Positions 11,800-23,264 of a DNA stretch of 64,000 nt are shown here, piece by piece. A model generated the notes under the pieces. It saw only the letters and a list, made by a program, of their open reading frames with translations, did no database searches and was not told the DNA's origin. Numbering within the stretch: position 1 is the first letter of the stretch; each line of letters starts with the position of its first letter. The DNA comes from Diploscapter coronatus. Lineage: Eukaryota > Nematoda > Chromadorea > Rhabditida > Rhabditidae. The stretch is taken from assembly GCA_964036155.1 (NCBI GenBank), contig OZ038423.1:7641249-7705248 (forward strand). The letters are read 5' to 3'. The translations under genes were made by a program, and so were the position numbers.

Positions 11800-13755
11800 T
11801 TATTTTCCTACAACATTGCACAAATTGCAGGTCCTCAAATAATACACTACAATTAGTTTTTAAAGGAAAAGTTAACCTGGCGCAATACTGTGCTTTCTGT
11901 GTTGGCTGGTAGAAAGTTGAAGCGCAAAAGCCGTTCTAAATTTTTCTTATTCATATAATGAAATTTTAATTTGATAAAAAATATAAATTTATCAGAAAAG
12001 CAAGAAAAATAATACCATGCTCCATGTGGCGCAACTGAAATATGATGATTTGTTTAATTGTTTTCCTATGATTCTCATTAAATTCATCAATTTCTGAATC
12101 TTCCTGATATGTAAATCGGGATGAAAAAATTTGCGGAAACAGGAAATTTTACTTAAAACCTTCAAATTTTTGCCATTTCAAATTATCTCAATAGCAAAGT
12201 TTTTCAGTGTTAGAACTCTAAACCTCTTGTGATAACAGTATGATCCCATATCATAAATCTTTCTACGGATATGATATTGCCAAAAATTATTAGAAAATTA
12301 CTTGGAAGACACATCTGTGCACGATCCTCCAAATGGCGTCGTCGTTCCAAAACCGATTGTCGTTGATGCGAGACACCGCTGACAGGTTCTGAAAATTCTC
12401 TCATCAATCTTAAATGATAAAATCAAGTTACCGTTGACAGTTTTCATTGACGAACGCTTGCAGGTTGATATTGTTGCAGATCGAGGTGTCAACGGAACAG
12501 TCAATAGCCTTGTCTACGCATCCGCCCTAAATTATTTTGAAACCCAAGATTCTTGAAAGTAAGGTATTCATGTATCAATACCATCTGGCACATCCCACAT
12601 TTGTTCGGGCATGAATTTGCAATAGGCTGTCTCCAGGCAGGATCCTGAAGTATGAAACTCATTTCACAATTTTTCTTCACTTTTTGTAATGCATCAGTCA
12701 TGTAAATATTCCGATATGTTATTCTTCACATCCCTCTTTTCTATCTGCCCTTCCCATTCTCTAGAACACTCCCACTATGATTTAGCTGGTTGCAAGTATC
12801 TTTTCCCAAATAGTTCCTAGACAATACATTATGTCGATCAAACTTCTAATTACAGAGAAAGGAGGCTAGCAACCCGAGGGTATGCTGCCACTATGCGTCA
12901 CTATAAACTCTAATCCCCAAGCTTTCGCTTTCTTCCTTCATACCTGACACATGGCTTGAGTGATCGAATTGCAGTTGAAATCAGGTGCTGAAAGTATTTA
13001 TATTTATGTAAAATTGATCGTTATTTCTCGTACGTACGATTTTTATTTTCGCAATTGTATGCCGGAGTTTTGCAGCAATATCCGCAGAACTAAATTTCGT
13101 TAAATAAATATAGATGTCAATATTTTATGGGTATCTATATTTACTAAACTCGCCTTGGGACAGTTTTTGATCGCTGCATCCTTCATCGTTGGATCGACAG
13201 TCGTTCCATTAATGACGGTCTAAATAGTGTATCTGGACAATTAAAATATGTCGAAGTTTAAGACTATCAGAATGCATATGAAGATTAGGAATGGATATGT
13301 TTTTAACCAAAATATGTTCGGTATGTTAATATTCTGATGCAAAATTTGCCTAAAATATACCCTTGTCTACCCTGTCCATATCAAATGTTTCAATTGGCTT
13401 GCCCTCCAGTTATTTTAAAGGTTATGTTTCTGAAAGCATTGACGAAGTCAAACCGTGAAGCATGCTGATGGGCGTGGAGCATTCGTTTCCGCCGAGACAT
13501 TTGTATCGTTGCCTCCATTATAGAGAACTTTGCAGCCCGAATCTGACAAAGTGTTGCCACAGATCGTCGCAAGCGGTGAGTAGACCAGCTGAACAATAAT
13601 AGCAAGATAAGTTATTTTTCACTTGGCGGAAGTCTAACCTGTCCCGAGTAATTTCCCTGCGTCCCGACAGTCGTGCAATCGAAATCACCGATGATTTGGG
13701 CGTCAGCGCCAGCAAAGAGAGCGACAATGACCAAGATGCTGAGATAGTGGGGCAT
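11800..13755 (-). CDS. Secreted protein with three ShKT (SXC) domains, copy 2
   Basis: Eleven exons join in phase: 13639-13755, 13454-13588, 13145-13219, 13038-13089, 12944-12987, 12582-12644, 12432-12526, 12302-12388, 12016-12034, 11877-11935 and 11800-11833, giving about 259 residues. The signal peptide is MPHYLSILVIVALFAGADAQ. An N-terminal Cys-rich half (ICGNTLSDSGCKVLY, FCGYCCKTPAYNC) is followed by ShKT domains: FNCNSITQAMCQ to CPNKCGMC, then GCVDKAIDC to NCQRTCQRC, then CTDVSSNCATWS to CARTCNLC. The last domain needs the donor at 12301 rather than the in-frame TAA just beyond it; splicing there gives perfect phase into NCATW. The gene is a tandem paralogue of 7943-9802, and its 5' part lies in the inverted duplication repeated at 41779-42587. 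Confidence 0.82.
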
Positions 13756-15181
13756 ATCTGAAACAGGTCTATTTTGAATCGCTTCTTACGCTATGATCTC
13801 TGGTAAATAATTAGATAATCGGCCAAATCTTGCATTCCAGTCACCTACGAAATGGCGTATGAGAAGTGGTGAAACTTTTCCCTTTTCATAAACTATTTCG
13901 CATATGTCTGAGTATGGTTAGAATTTAAAAAGATATGAGTGATGACAAAGACGATATTCTTGAATGTGTGCCAATAAAACCTATTTGATAGAGTAAGCCC
14001 TGATACGCCTCGAAAGAGGCAGCTTTTATATTGCCTTCATGAAATCTTGGACAATGGATTTTTCAGACACCTTGCCAGAAAACGTAAAGCGTAAAATCTT
14101 TTTCCGATTATCGCGTGATTTTTTTGTTTCCGCGCATTGTCCATCAACTAATAAAGCTGTTCGTAAAAACTCCTGTATTTTTTCACAGCTCTTCATGAGA
14201 CAATCACAGAAGGCGGCAAAACAGTTTTTACGTAGAAAAACAAATAAAAAGGAAATGGATACGGAATCCTATTTGCAGTTGAGCACACAATACGCATTTG
14301 GAAGCACAGACAGAAGAAAACACTATGGCATTTCCGATTTTTAGATTTGGCAGACAACTGCATATCAAATACCATACATTTTTTTTCTTCTGGAATTAAG
14401 ACTCAAACATCATTCTCAAAATAGTTTTTCGATAGAAGTTTGGTGATTGAGCCCCATTTGGTGGATCAAGCCTACACCACGATCAGATCTTTAGTGTCTA
14501 TAAAAAGAGTCTACTGTCATGATTTTCGATTTCAATTCTGCATTTTTTACAAAAGAATGATAAAAAAACTTCATATTACGATTTTAGAGGAATTTAACAC
14601 CGATCGAATGGAATGCACTAGAATAAATTAACGGCAACTTGGAACCCGCGAGACTAGGAGACACGGAGAAATGGCGTGGATAAAGATTTACCCAATCATC
14701 TTCTAAGCCTATTTTGCATATGTCTCATGTCTAGATATTTCGCGGTTTTAAAATAGTCTAAATTAACAACAATAGTCAGAAAAATTTGATCGTAGAATAC
14801 GTTAATTGTGATTTTTCTAGCAAATCTCTGACATTAGATAAAAATAACGACATGTATGTAATGTTAATATCGAAGATAGCAGTTTATTTAAAGTAAAATG
14901 TTGAAAAGATCAAATAATTGTGCCAGTAAATTTCATGCGAAGAAATGGTTGATAAAGTGATGTCTGAGCTTTCGAATTTACATTTTCGTTCGATTTTTCA
15001 TTTTTCATGCACATAAAATTACCAATCACAAAATAATGCTTATTGGCGACAATTCTTTAATTTTTACTTTGAAAAATTCTTAAACCACTGACATCATATG
15101 AGATGATGTTGAAAATTTCTGATAATTATCATATCACTTTCATTCTGTAGAAGTTTGAAATATTTATTTTCTTGCACTAAG
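13756..15181. other. Intergenic within the left duplication arm
   Basis: No gene I can support. A plus-strand open stretch at 14039-14344 (starts MKSWTMDFSDTLPENV) is interrupted by a frameshift in the homologous sequence around 41337-41531, which argues against conservation as a protein. Confidence 0.45.
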
Positions 15182-15839
15182 TTATAATGATCGATTCTTA
15201 ACTTCAGAAATTACAAGATTATTGGTATCGGATATTTCGCGACGACGGTTATTTGGCGGAAGAATATTCGAAGACTTGGGAGATGATTTCGGATCATTGC
15301 AATTGTCTTCATTGTTGCAATAGCATCTTCGTAGTCGCATTCCTGATTCTATGATTTCTCGACATCTGAAAATAAGTCTCGTTGTATTCAAGAAATAGAT
15401 TCAAATGATCTGTCTTACGAATTGTTAAGATGTGATATCTGAAAATGAAAAGTTCAAAAAGCTAGATTAAAATTTAAATGACATACCGAATTTTCCTGCT
15501 GAATTATATTCGAATCACAACCGAGCCTAACCATCGAACTCATTTTTGTATTGATCAAAGGAAATGTACTAATAATGTGATCTCTAAAAATCTTATAACG
15601 AGTGAAAATTTTAAATAAATTTCACATACACATAGCAATATTTATCTTTCTCATTATTCTGATCACTGCATGATATTTTCTTCACCGATTTTTCTAGTTG
15701 CTCACCAAATGAAAATGTGTCTAAAAAGTTGTGAATTTTAGAAATACAAATTCTATGAAAACTTACTATTTGTATTATAGCAAATTAGCGCTGTCGTTTG
15801 AATAATAGAGCTCCCAATTAGAATTAGAGAATATTGCAT
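15182..15839 (-). CDS. Small secreted Ly6-like Cys-rich protein, left-arm copy
   Basis: Exon 15767-15839 encodes a hydrophobic leader, MQYSLILIGSSIIQTTALIC, followed by YNTN; the next exon has FSFGEQLEKSVKKISCSD and DKYCYV; later exons give MVRLGCDSN, then ISHLNNS, then CREIIESGMRLRRCYCNN followed by EDNCND. An early CY, a middle YCY and a final RRCYC...CN are the spacing of nematode Ly6/uPAR-like domains. A hydrophilic tail of about 35 residues follows the CN, with no obvious hydrophobic GPI signal. Middle exon boundaries (15480-15700) are uncertain. The gene is fully repeated at 39704-40360, with both copies keeping all cysteines. Confidence 0.6.
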
Positions 15840-18714
15840 GGTAATCACTGATTCTTAGATGCTGAAATAAATTCGTTTGTCATTTTAGGGAAAAACATAG
15901 TTCTAATTTTGTATATGAATCATTAAAAGTTATTGAATTGATTTTCCATAAATTAATGAGTAGTTTGGAAAGTAAATCTATTAAAAAATTTTCACAATTC
16001 TATGCGTCGTGATTTATCAAAAGCAAGACTTGTTGTCGGAAAGAAGATAACCATAACCATCCGAATTCCTACCGATTTTTAGAGCTTATGGCACTGTAAA
16101 TGTTATGCTTGCGTAAGGGAGTTGCGTGATGAAACTATTTCTGGGATAAAATCTTCTCCTTTGTTCGTTTCCTCGTTTCTGCATCACACGAAGCATTGCA
16201 AGTGTTTGTCTTGCTGCTCTATGAACAATTCATTTTTCGTAATGCAATTTCGAGAGGAAACAGCTGTAATTGGAAACAAAAACCCTATCATTGCGCGATC
16301 ACAAATAACAAAGGATTTTTAGGAATCAATTGAAAATAAGCAGAGAAGCGATCCTCCCCTACTCTGAATCCCTAAATTATGTGCACATAGAAAATTACCT
16401 GACGTGTATTTATGGTCTGAGTCAGAGATTGCTTTGTGAAGCTAAAAGAATGCTTCATAATATTTTAAAATATCAATTTTCCGTTAATGACTAAGATTCT
16501 CATTTATATTGTTTGGGTTGAATCAATTCTTTTATGTTCAGAACCAGGACAAATTAAAATCTGAAAAATATCGAAAAAAAATATCAATAAAAACTGAAAA
16601 CGTTACTCGAGAAATTTGTATCAAGAAAAAATGATAAAAATTTATAGCCAACTTTTCTTCTTCAAGCCCGTCCTCAAACTTGTTTATTCATAAAGACTTC
16701 AAATAAAGCACTTAACAAATACCCATTCCAAAAATACAATTTGTTTAGGAGATTCAAAATATTTTTGTTCGCGCAGCTTTGGCTCATAAATTTCGAATCT
16801 TTATTTTTCAAAATTATTAGAAAATTTTAAACTATCGGAAATATTGAGAACCTACTACGATGAATACTAATTTAAAGTGTAAAGTCTTAAAGTAATTTGT
16901 TGATACATATTATTTATTTATTTTCGCTGGATGACATAATTAATTAGAATACTTAACCCATCTTGCTGAATTCAGATGCAATTACCAACATTTTTATATT
17001 GTCTTTACAAAGGAAATTATCAGCATTTTACTCACCGAATCGGTTCATATTTCCAGAGTAAGTCAATTTGAGCCTCCTGATACGAATACCTAGTTAAAAG
17101 TGTCCTCCGTGCACCCTAATTCTAGGATCTGGCTTCGAAGTTTCTCCTTTCAAAGGTTTGCTGCTGCAGCGAATAATGCATTGTCAACGTCCGAATCACA
17201 ATGTACGCTAATTTTTCATTGCGAATGTTTTCAATATAAAAGAAAGAGGTAGACTTCGGCGCAAAACCCTGGAAACAGAGTGAACGAAGGGTACTTTTTA
17301 ACTAGATATTCATAATTAGGAGGTCTGAATTGACTTACTCTGAAAATATGAACCGATTTTATGAGTAACACACGACAGTTTCCCTTGTTAGATTTTACAA
17401 GATCCCTCATCTCAAATTTGATTTCAAATACATACGTCACGAAGCTGTTGCTGAAACCGAAATCCTTTCCTTTGTTTCGTGTGCAGCAGCGAAGGGAAAA
17501 TCTCAGTTTCTTTCCTTCCCAAATTTGGTGGGATCCGCCATTGAGGAAGCATTTTTGGAACAAAGAACACAAAAACAATTGGAAAAATATGAAAATATCG
17601 CATTTAAGAGAATTGAAAGAACAAAGGGATCGAGCGATAGCGGGATAACTGCAGACAAAGAGTCGCACGTGCACTGTCTGAGTTACGATTTGATGTTTGA
17701 ATTTATTTTTTACAGTAACGAAAAAATCATGTTTGCAAAAATTCTATAAAATGATCAATTAGTTTATAAGTCGATTAAAATTAATTTGTATTTATTCGAA
17801 ACTACTTAATTGATCAAAATAAATTAAGCTCCTGAATCATTTATTAGCTCATGGAAGATATTTCTTAATGAAGAACTGCATTGAATTTTTACAAGAATAA
17901 ATGTTAAATAATCTTCTAAGAAATCTCTAATTTGATCTAGACTTCTTTTAAAATTCTGTATCAATTTAATTTTCATATATCTAATGAAAAAACCCTGCTC
18001 TAATTATGGACTACATCCATATTTGTACAGATTGAAAATTTGCGAATGCCACCTAAGGATATACACGTTCGTAATTGTAAAATAATTATCGATCTCATTT
18101 TAGAGAAATTGACAGTCGTTATTTTTAATTCAACGATTTTGGTATATTATAAGCTTATCATCTTGATGACGGATGTGACCCATGTCGATTTTAGTATTTG
18201 AACCTCTTTTATAAAGTAAGGTATTTTATTGTATTCACACATGACAGTCGAAAGTTTATATATTGAATACCTGATTTTTTAATAATAAACTCAAGAAAAC
18301 CTCGAAAATTATAATAAGTAGATAAAAACTATTCCCTCAGTTTTTACCTTCTATGAACAAGATAGTACTTGATTTTTCAGTCCTTTTCGTTCAATATCCT
18401 CTTCTAAATCCATAAGGATTCTCGTGTAAAGTGCTTGTTTTTCCAACGAAATGAGCTTGTATCTCAAACTACTCAATCCGTCATTATTAAATCGAATTTT
18501 AGTCAGAGACATTAACTTGAAGCGACATCTGAAAATTGTTTCATTAGTAAAAAATTATTGATCAAACTTACCGATTAACTAGGTTGCTCGATTCTTTTTC
18601 GTGTTTGATCATTTTATTATATCGTATTTTCTAAAAATCTTAAATTTTTTATAAAGCGACTATTTCAAATAAAAAAAACCTTGAAAACGCTTAAGAAGCG
18701 TTACGTAAAAGAAT

Positions 18715-18870
18715 CGAAAACCTGACCAAACCAATATGGGTGGATACATCCATGGGCCCTAATCACGAAAGTGGAGAGATCAGGCCCTCCGCCCCTTAAA
18801 GTGGGCGGGGCTAGGTGGAGGTCAAAGTTGGGAGTTTCAACGATTTGACTGTAAGCAGGAGGTATAGTGG
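18715..18870. repeat. Fragment related to the TTAA element at 46836-47745
   Basis: About 150 bases share ordered blocks with 46905-47050: a GGTGGATACA block, GTGGGCGGGGCTAGGT against GTGGGCGGGACTAGGT, GGTCAAAGTTG, TTTGACTG and CAGGAGGT. The outer inverted repeats are not retained here, so this is a partial copy. Confidence 0.6.
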
Positions 18871-18876
18871 ACTGTG

Positions 18877-19015
18877 AGTAGGTGGATATTGCATACTCTT
18901 TGCAATTCGCTTTTCTTTTCCTTCATTATTTCTTTTCGCCTCTCCGGAAAAGCGTAGAGAAATAGAGGCGGGACATAGGGAGGCAAGTTGCAAAGATTAT
19001 GCAATATCTACCTCT
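18877..19015. repeat. Short fold-back element
   Basis: GTAGGTGGATATTGCATA near 18877 pairs with an inverted near-copy ending about 19015 (TATGCAATATCTACCT), each arm about 27 bases including TTGCAA. It lies directly beside the TTAA-element fragment, 120 bases before the bre-4-like start codon. A related half-site (AAGTTGCAAAATGTATGCAG) is seen near 470. Confidence 0.6.
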
Positions 19016-19138
19016 TCACATTCCGCAATACTGAGAAAATTTAGCTTCCTAGTTTTTACACAGAACATTTTACTTTTAGTTGTGAAATAATCGGCTACAA
19101 TGCTTAAAATAAGAATCAAACATTAACTACATGGAATC

Positions 19139-21649
19139 ATGATTATGCGTTTTCTGCACATAGCACTATCATTTCGACGGATTTTCGGAAAACTCTGCCA
19201 ATGGTCCATTCTTCCATTCTTCTTCGTGTTCTGCGGATTTCTTGTTCTGCCATATTTTCTTATGAAAGGTCCGAGATAAAATTTTAAAAACTCATCATGA
19301 TGCCAGATAACCAATGTCTTACAATTTTGGACTATAACGAAATGTACCACTAAACTATAATTTATCATTTTAGACAATATATTTGAACGATCAATGATAA
19401 TACGACGCTTTAGAATAGGGTCAGCCAATAGAATGTTTTCTAATAAAACTTCTAATGCTTTAACATCTGACAATATTAGGTATAAACAAAATGACCTCAC
19501 ATCCACAGCCATCACAGCCAGTCCACTACAATCAAATAACAGTCGTCGATTTTCAACAAATATTGCAGGTATTTTCTATTAAGTTTATTCTATAAATATT
19601 CAAAAATCTTTCGAATGCGATTAGGAAAGGTACATTTTTTTTTAAATGAAATGAAGACATAGGTTAAGACCAACAAAAGAATTTGCGAATTTAAGGTGGT
19701 AGAGAAAGTTTACATCGTCTTTTCCTTATTTAAAAGATAATTTTTCAGGCCCTATTATGAGTAACTCATCTGATTTAATGACCGATAGTTTGAAGAATTG
19801 TTCAATAGATTCACAGAATTTAGTAAGGATATTAGAGTTATTTAATTCGATTCCCAAATTATTGGGCAATTCGGAAATCGTTTCTTCGTTCCAAAGAAAA
19901 GTCATTCCAAATTTGTTAAGCGATTATGAAAGCTGAAATCTTATCAAATAAAAGTTTGGAATGGCGTAATTCTTTGGAATAAAGAAACGAATTTTCTGAA
20001 TTGCCAATTATTAGGTCGGACCAATTCAAGTATTCATGGGCTCATTGGAGTTGGATAAAATAGAACAACTTCATCATGAAATAGAAAAGGGAGGACATGG
20101 ATTTCCGAACGATTGTAGAGCTCTTCATCGAGTTAGCGCTGAATGAACTTGCTAAAGATTGAGTACAAAATAATTCAGGTGGGAATAGTCGTTCCTTTTC
20201 GCGACAGAGACGAGCATTTGCGAATTCTCCTCAACAATCTTCATTCTTTCCTGAAAAAGCAGAAAATCGATTATATGATCATCATTGTCGAACCTATTGC
20301 TAATCAGACTTTCAATCGTGGAAAAGTAAGAAGTTTTTTTATCAAGCTATCCACAAGCGTTGAGCTCTCCGCTAGGCGCGCAGTAGGGCAACTCCGCGAG
20401 ATAGTACGTAAAGATAGGAGAAGAAAAGAAGCGATCTCACTTACTTGACCACGCTTATTTTTCCGATACACTTGCATAGGGCTCACACCTAGAGGTAACC
20501 CTATACTCTTCACTAATTACGAATAAATTTATTCAAACGTTTTTTCTTCCAAAATTATTAATTTGATTGATAATTTCAGTTGATGAATGTCGGTCTCGTC
20601 GAGGGCTTGAAGCTCTATCCATTTGATTGCTTCATCTTTCACGATGTTGACATGCTTCCTGAAGATGACAGGAACCTGTACACGTGCCCTCAACTGCCAA
20701 GACATATGAGTGTCGCTCTCGATAAATTCAACTACAGTTGAGTCAGTTTGCAAGTTATATCATATGATAACACATAGCGGCCTACTGTAAAAGACCGAGC
20801 CTTGTAAAACAGGCTTGAAAAATTAAAAATTTGAAAAGATTGGGGCTGGATAGGTTTACTGAGAGCGAGCACTCGCGAGTGGCGCGCGCCACTTGAGGGT
20901 GTCTCGCGGGTGCTCTGCTCTCAGTGTTAATTCCTATTGAGAAATGTGCCTACCATCGTGCTGGTCATCTTAAGACCATGACCACCCTAACTCTAATCCT
21001 ATATATCCATATTTCCATTTATCATTCTGCCTTTTACAGGAGGTCCACATAGCTGAAAAATGATAATATTATTATATTGTAGAAGATAATAGAAGACTTG
21101 CACAATTTTTAAACATTTTGTACCAATTTTCCTTAGCATTTGAGCTCCTCCATTTTAGCTTGCCATATCATAGCTACTTTGGTGGAATTTCCGCATTTAC
21201 TGTACAGCATTTGCTAACTATCAACGGATTTTCCAACGATTATTGGGGATGGGGAGGTGACTTTTTCCTTCTCTCGAACAACATTGGAGTAAAATGTTCA
21301 GGAGAGGACGACGACTCTTATATCAGAACACTTGCAGCGGGATTGAATATCACGCGATATTCAAAACAAATTGCACGATATAAAATGATCAAGCACGAAT
21401 TAGACACAATGAATCCAGTAAACCCGTGAGTTAGATAAACGATTCCATTATTTTTTGCGAATGCGCTATTTCAGATGCCGATTCAGCCTGATGTTTTTAA
21501 CGAAGAATCGATATAGAGATGATGGCCTGAACAGTTTACGATACGAGATGGTCTCTTTGGAAAAACTGCCCCTTTTTACAAGAATCCTTGTAGATCTAAA
21601 GGAAAATGAAGAACGAAAAAAGCTCAAAGTGATTGTACCAACATGTTGA
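19139..21649 (+). CDS. bre-4: BRE-4-like beta-1,4-N-acetylgalactosaminyl/galactosyltransferase (GT7)
   Basis: Nine exons join in phase (19139-19268, 19374-19568, 19749-19822, 20015-20131, 20179-20325, 20580-20736, 21137-21256, 21302-21425, 21475-21649), about 412 residues. An N-terminal type II anchor (LPFFFVFCGFLVLPYFL) targets the Golgi. GT7 hallmarks follow in order: VGPIQVFM, IVVPFRDRDEHLRILLNNLH, IVEPIANQTFNRGK, FHDVDMLPEDDRNLY with the DVD metal ligand, SYFGGISAFT, WGWGGEDDDSY and ARYKMIKHE. C. elegans BRE-4 adds GalNAc to the arthroseries glycolipid core that Cry5B binds; this assignment is from family knowledge. The exon at 21137 adds eight residues (FELLHFS) before LPYHSYFGG compared with what I expect of the family, so that acceptor is less certain. 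Its sixth exon is duplicated alone at 5329-5485. Confidence 0.9.
20858..20925. repeat. GC-rich imperfect hairpin in bre-4 intron 6
   Basis: ACTGAGAGCGAGCACTCGCG at 20858 pairs with an inverted near-copy ending in GCTCTGCTCTCAGT at 20925. The perfect palindrome TGGCGCGCGCCA lies inside the loop side. In an AT-rich intron this is strikingly GC-rich and could form a stable stem in the plus-strand transcript. Confidence 0.65.
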
Positions 21650-23264
21650 AAAGCTCAATAGTGGAAACGGTTTGTTTAGTGGTTGCTTGGTCCGCTGTTT
21701 CTTTTTGTAACCCTGGCAGGGACTACCACTTGCCTGGTTGCCGACTCTGTTCAAGCCTGAATTAGATCATTCGTCTATTTATGTACATGATATGGGGAGG
21801 ATAATATGCGAATTTGGTATCATTTGAGTACTAGGGAAAAGACGCATGCCAACTCAAATGAATAAATTTATTTGATACTTACGAATATCTAAACACGGCA
21901 TGTCAATCACTCATAAATATATGAAAAATCTGTTCTCGTGATTAATAACCCTGAATCTCATCAAATTACTCGTATTTTCGGAATTCAGAAGAAAGAATAA
22001 TGAAGGGTGCACCAAAAGTTCTGTAAAGCATGGATTTTAGTTTTCGACAAATCCCACAAAATGCACATAAATCGATGAAATTTTTTGATGATTTACATTA
22101 TTTGAATAGGAATTACTAGATTCCTATAAAAATACAAAAATAATGAAATTAATAGATCATTTTGAAATTAAAGCACAGGACTGTACCATTTTCGAAATTT
22201 TTCACTTTAAATTATTTCTATAGTTAAAGAGGCCAAGTCTCCCCCTTTCGAGGGAGAGAAAGAACGCATGAATTTTTCCGACGTTTCAATTATCGTTAAT
22301 TATCCCGCTAATTAGTTGATAATTTCATGAAACAAAGATATATCAGTTAGGGTAATAAAATACGCCCGAAATGGTAGTGTCGCTGATTTTTCGAAAAAGG
22401 CCTTCTGAAGGCATGAACGACGTCGAAACTCGACGATATACAAGTCACTTTCCAAAAGGTTTCCAACGGATTCTGAAACTACGATATCGATTTAGTTTGT
22501 CTGCATTGACAGTTTGTTAACTTAGCTCGACACGGGTGAGCACAACTACTTCAAAGTTTTACTATGAAAATGTTAGCGTTAAACACGTAGTATGCGTAAA
22601 ATACGGAGTGAGAAAAGGGAAAATCGATCGATAATGATAATAATCTATTTTACTATCACTCAGATACCATTTGGTAACATTTAGAAGGGATTTCACGCCT
22701 AATTAGAATAATTGGTGTAAACACAGTGCAGGTTCCCTGTCGGAAAAATTTGGGAAGGCCGCTGCAGGCACGAATTGTCGCACAAAAATGATCATAACTT
22801 TTGATAGGGTGGACCGTTTTTGAAAATCTAAAATTTTGAGTTCGTACCGATCTCGACCATCACACTGATATCAAAGTTACCCAATTTAACGTATTTTAAA
22901 AACCACTTGGCCTCTCTAGGTATGCTACTGACCCTTTTAAAGCCCGGTGTCCTTTTCTAATTATTTTTTCAATTTTTAAAACCGGTTTCTTTTTCTAGGA
23001 GCCATTTAATAAATATGCCTATAAAATTACGATATTCATAAAATGAGATAGGAAAAAAAAATAAATGTGCTCATAAATCAAACCTTTTCGAGTTTGCAAT
23101 CAAGCCGAAAAAACAAACAGCAAGTGATCTAAAATGCAATGAATCGATTTTTTGTGACAAAGAAGAAACCAATTTTTCTTCCTACATGTTCCGTTATAAA
23201 CTGAATTAAATTATTACAATATTGATTGATCTTTCTTTTTTATTTTTATTTTTATTTACTCGAA
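21650..23264. other. Intergenic between bre-4-like and GT11 genes
   Basis: Contains the inverted-repeat element at 22221-22922 and AT-rich sequence. No additional open frame with family motifs was found. Confidence 0.55.
22221..22922. repeat. Inverted-repeat DNA element, copy A of a two-copy family
   Basis: Ends carry TAGTTAAAGAGGCCAAGT and, inverted, ACTTGGCCTCTCTAGGTA. Internal blocks (CGACGTTTCAATTATCGTTA, GGCCTTCTGAAGGCATGAAC, TGATATCAAAGTTACCCAAT) recur in copy B at 54905-55276, which lacks roughly 350 bases of the middle. No transposase frame is visible; this looks like a non-autonomous element. Confidence 0.75.

Larger units (their letters stand above)
12718..17930. repeat. Left arm of a large inverted duplication
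   Basis: The sequence running down from about 17930 to 12718 on the minus strand reappears on the plus strand from about 37601 to 42818, where an N gap interrupts it. The copies share coding exons, introns and spacers, with substitutions and small indels throughout. The arm carries the 5' exons of ShKT copy 2 and the Ly6-like gene at 15182-15839. The two arms are separated by about 19.7 kb. Confidence 0.88.
15840..19138. other. Duplication-arm spacer and bre-4 upstream region
   Basis: 15840-17930 belongs to the inverted arm. On the plus strand near 17525-17640 a helix-like segment (VGSAIEEAFLEQRTQKQLEK) is seen; the right-arm copy keeps a longer related frame (see 37849-38040). 18715-19015 holds repeats listed separately. 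Nothing else is recognised up to the bre-4-like start codon. Confidence 0.4.

Noticed and set aside
12298..12300. TAA as the stop of ShKT copy 2
   Set aside because: Splicing from the donor at 12301 leads in phase into a third ShKT domain, matching copy 1, so this TAA is more likely intronic.
14039..14344. Plus-strand 101-codon open frame
   Set aside because: The homologous frame in the right duplication arm is shortened by a frameshift, there are no motifs, and it lies between minus-strand genes.
17231..17674. Minus-strand 147-codon open frame
   Set aside because: Despite its length the corresponding right-arm sequence splits into short frames and no family pattern or signal is evident; it overlaps competing plus-strand frames.
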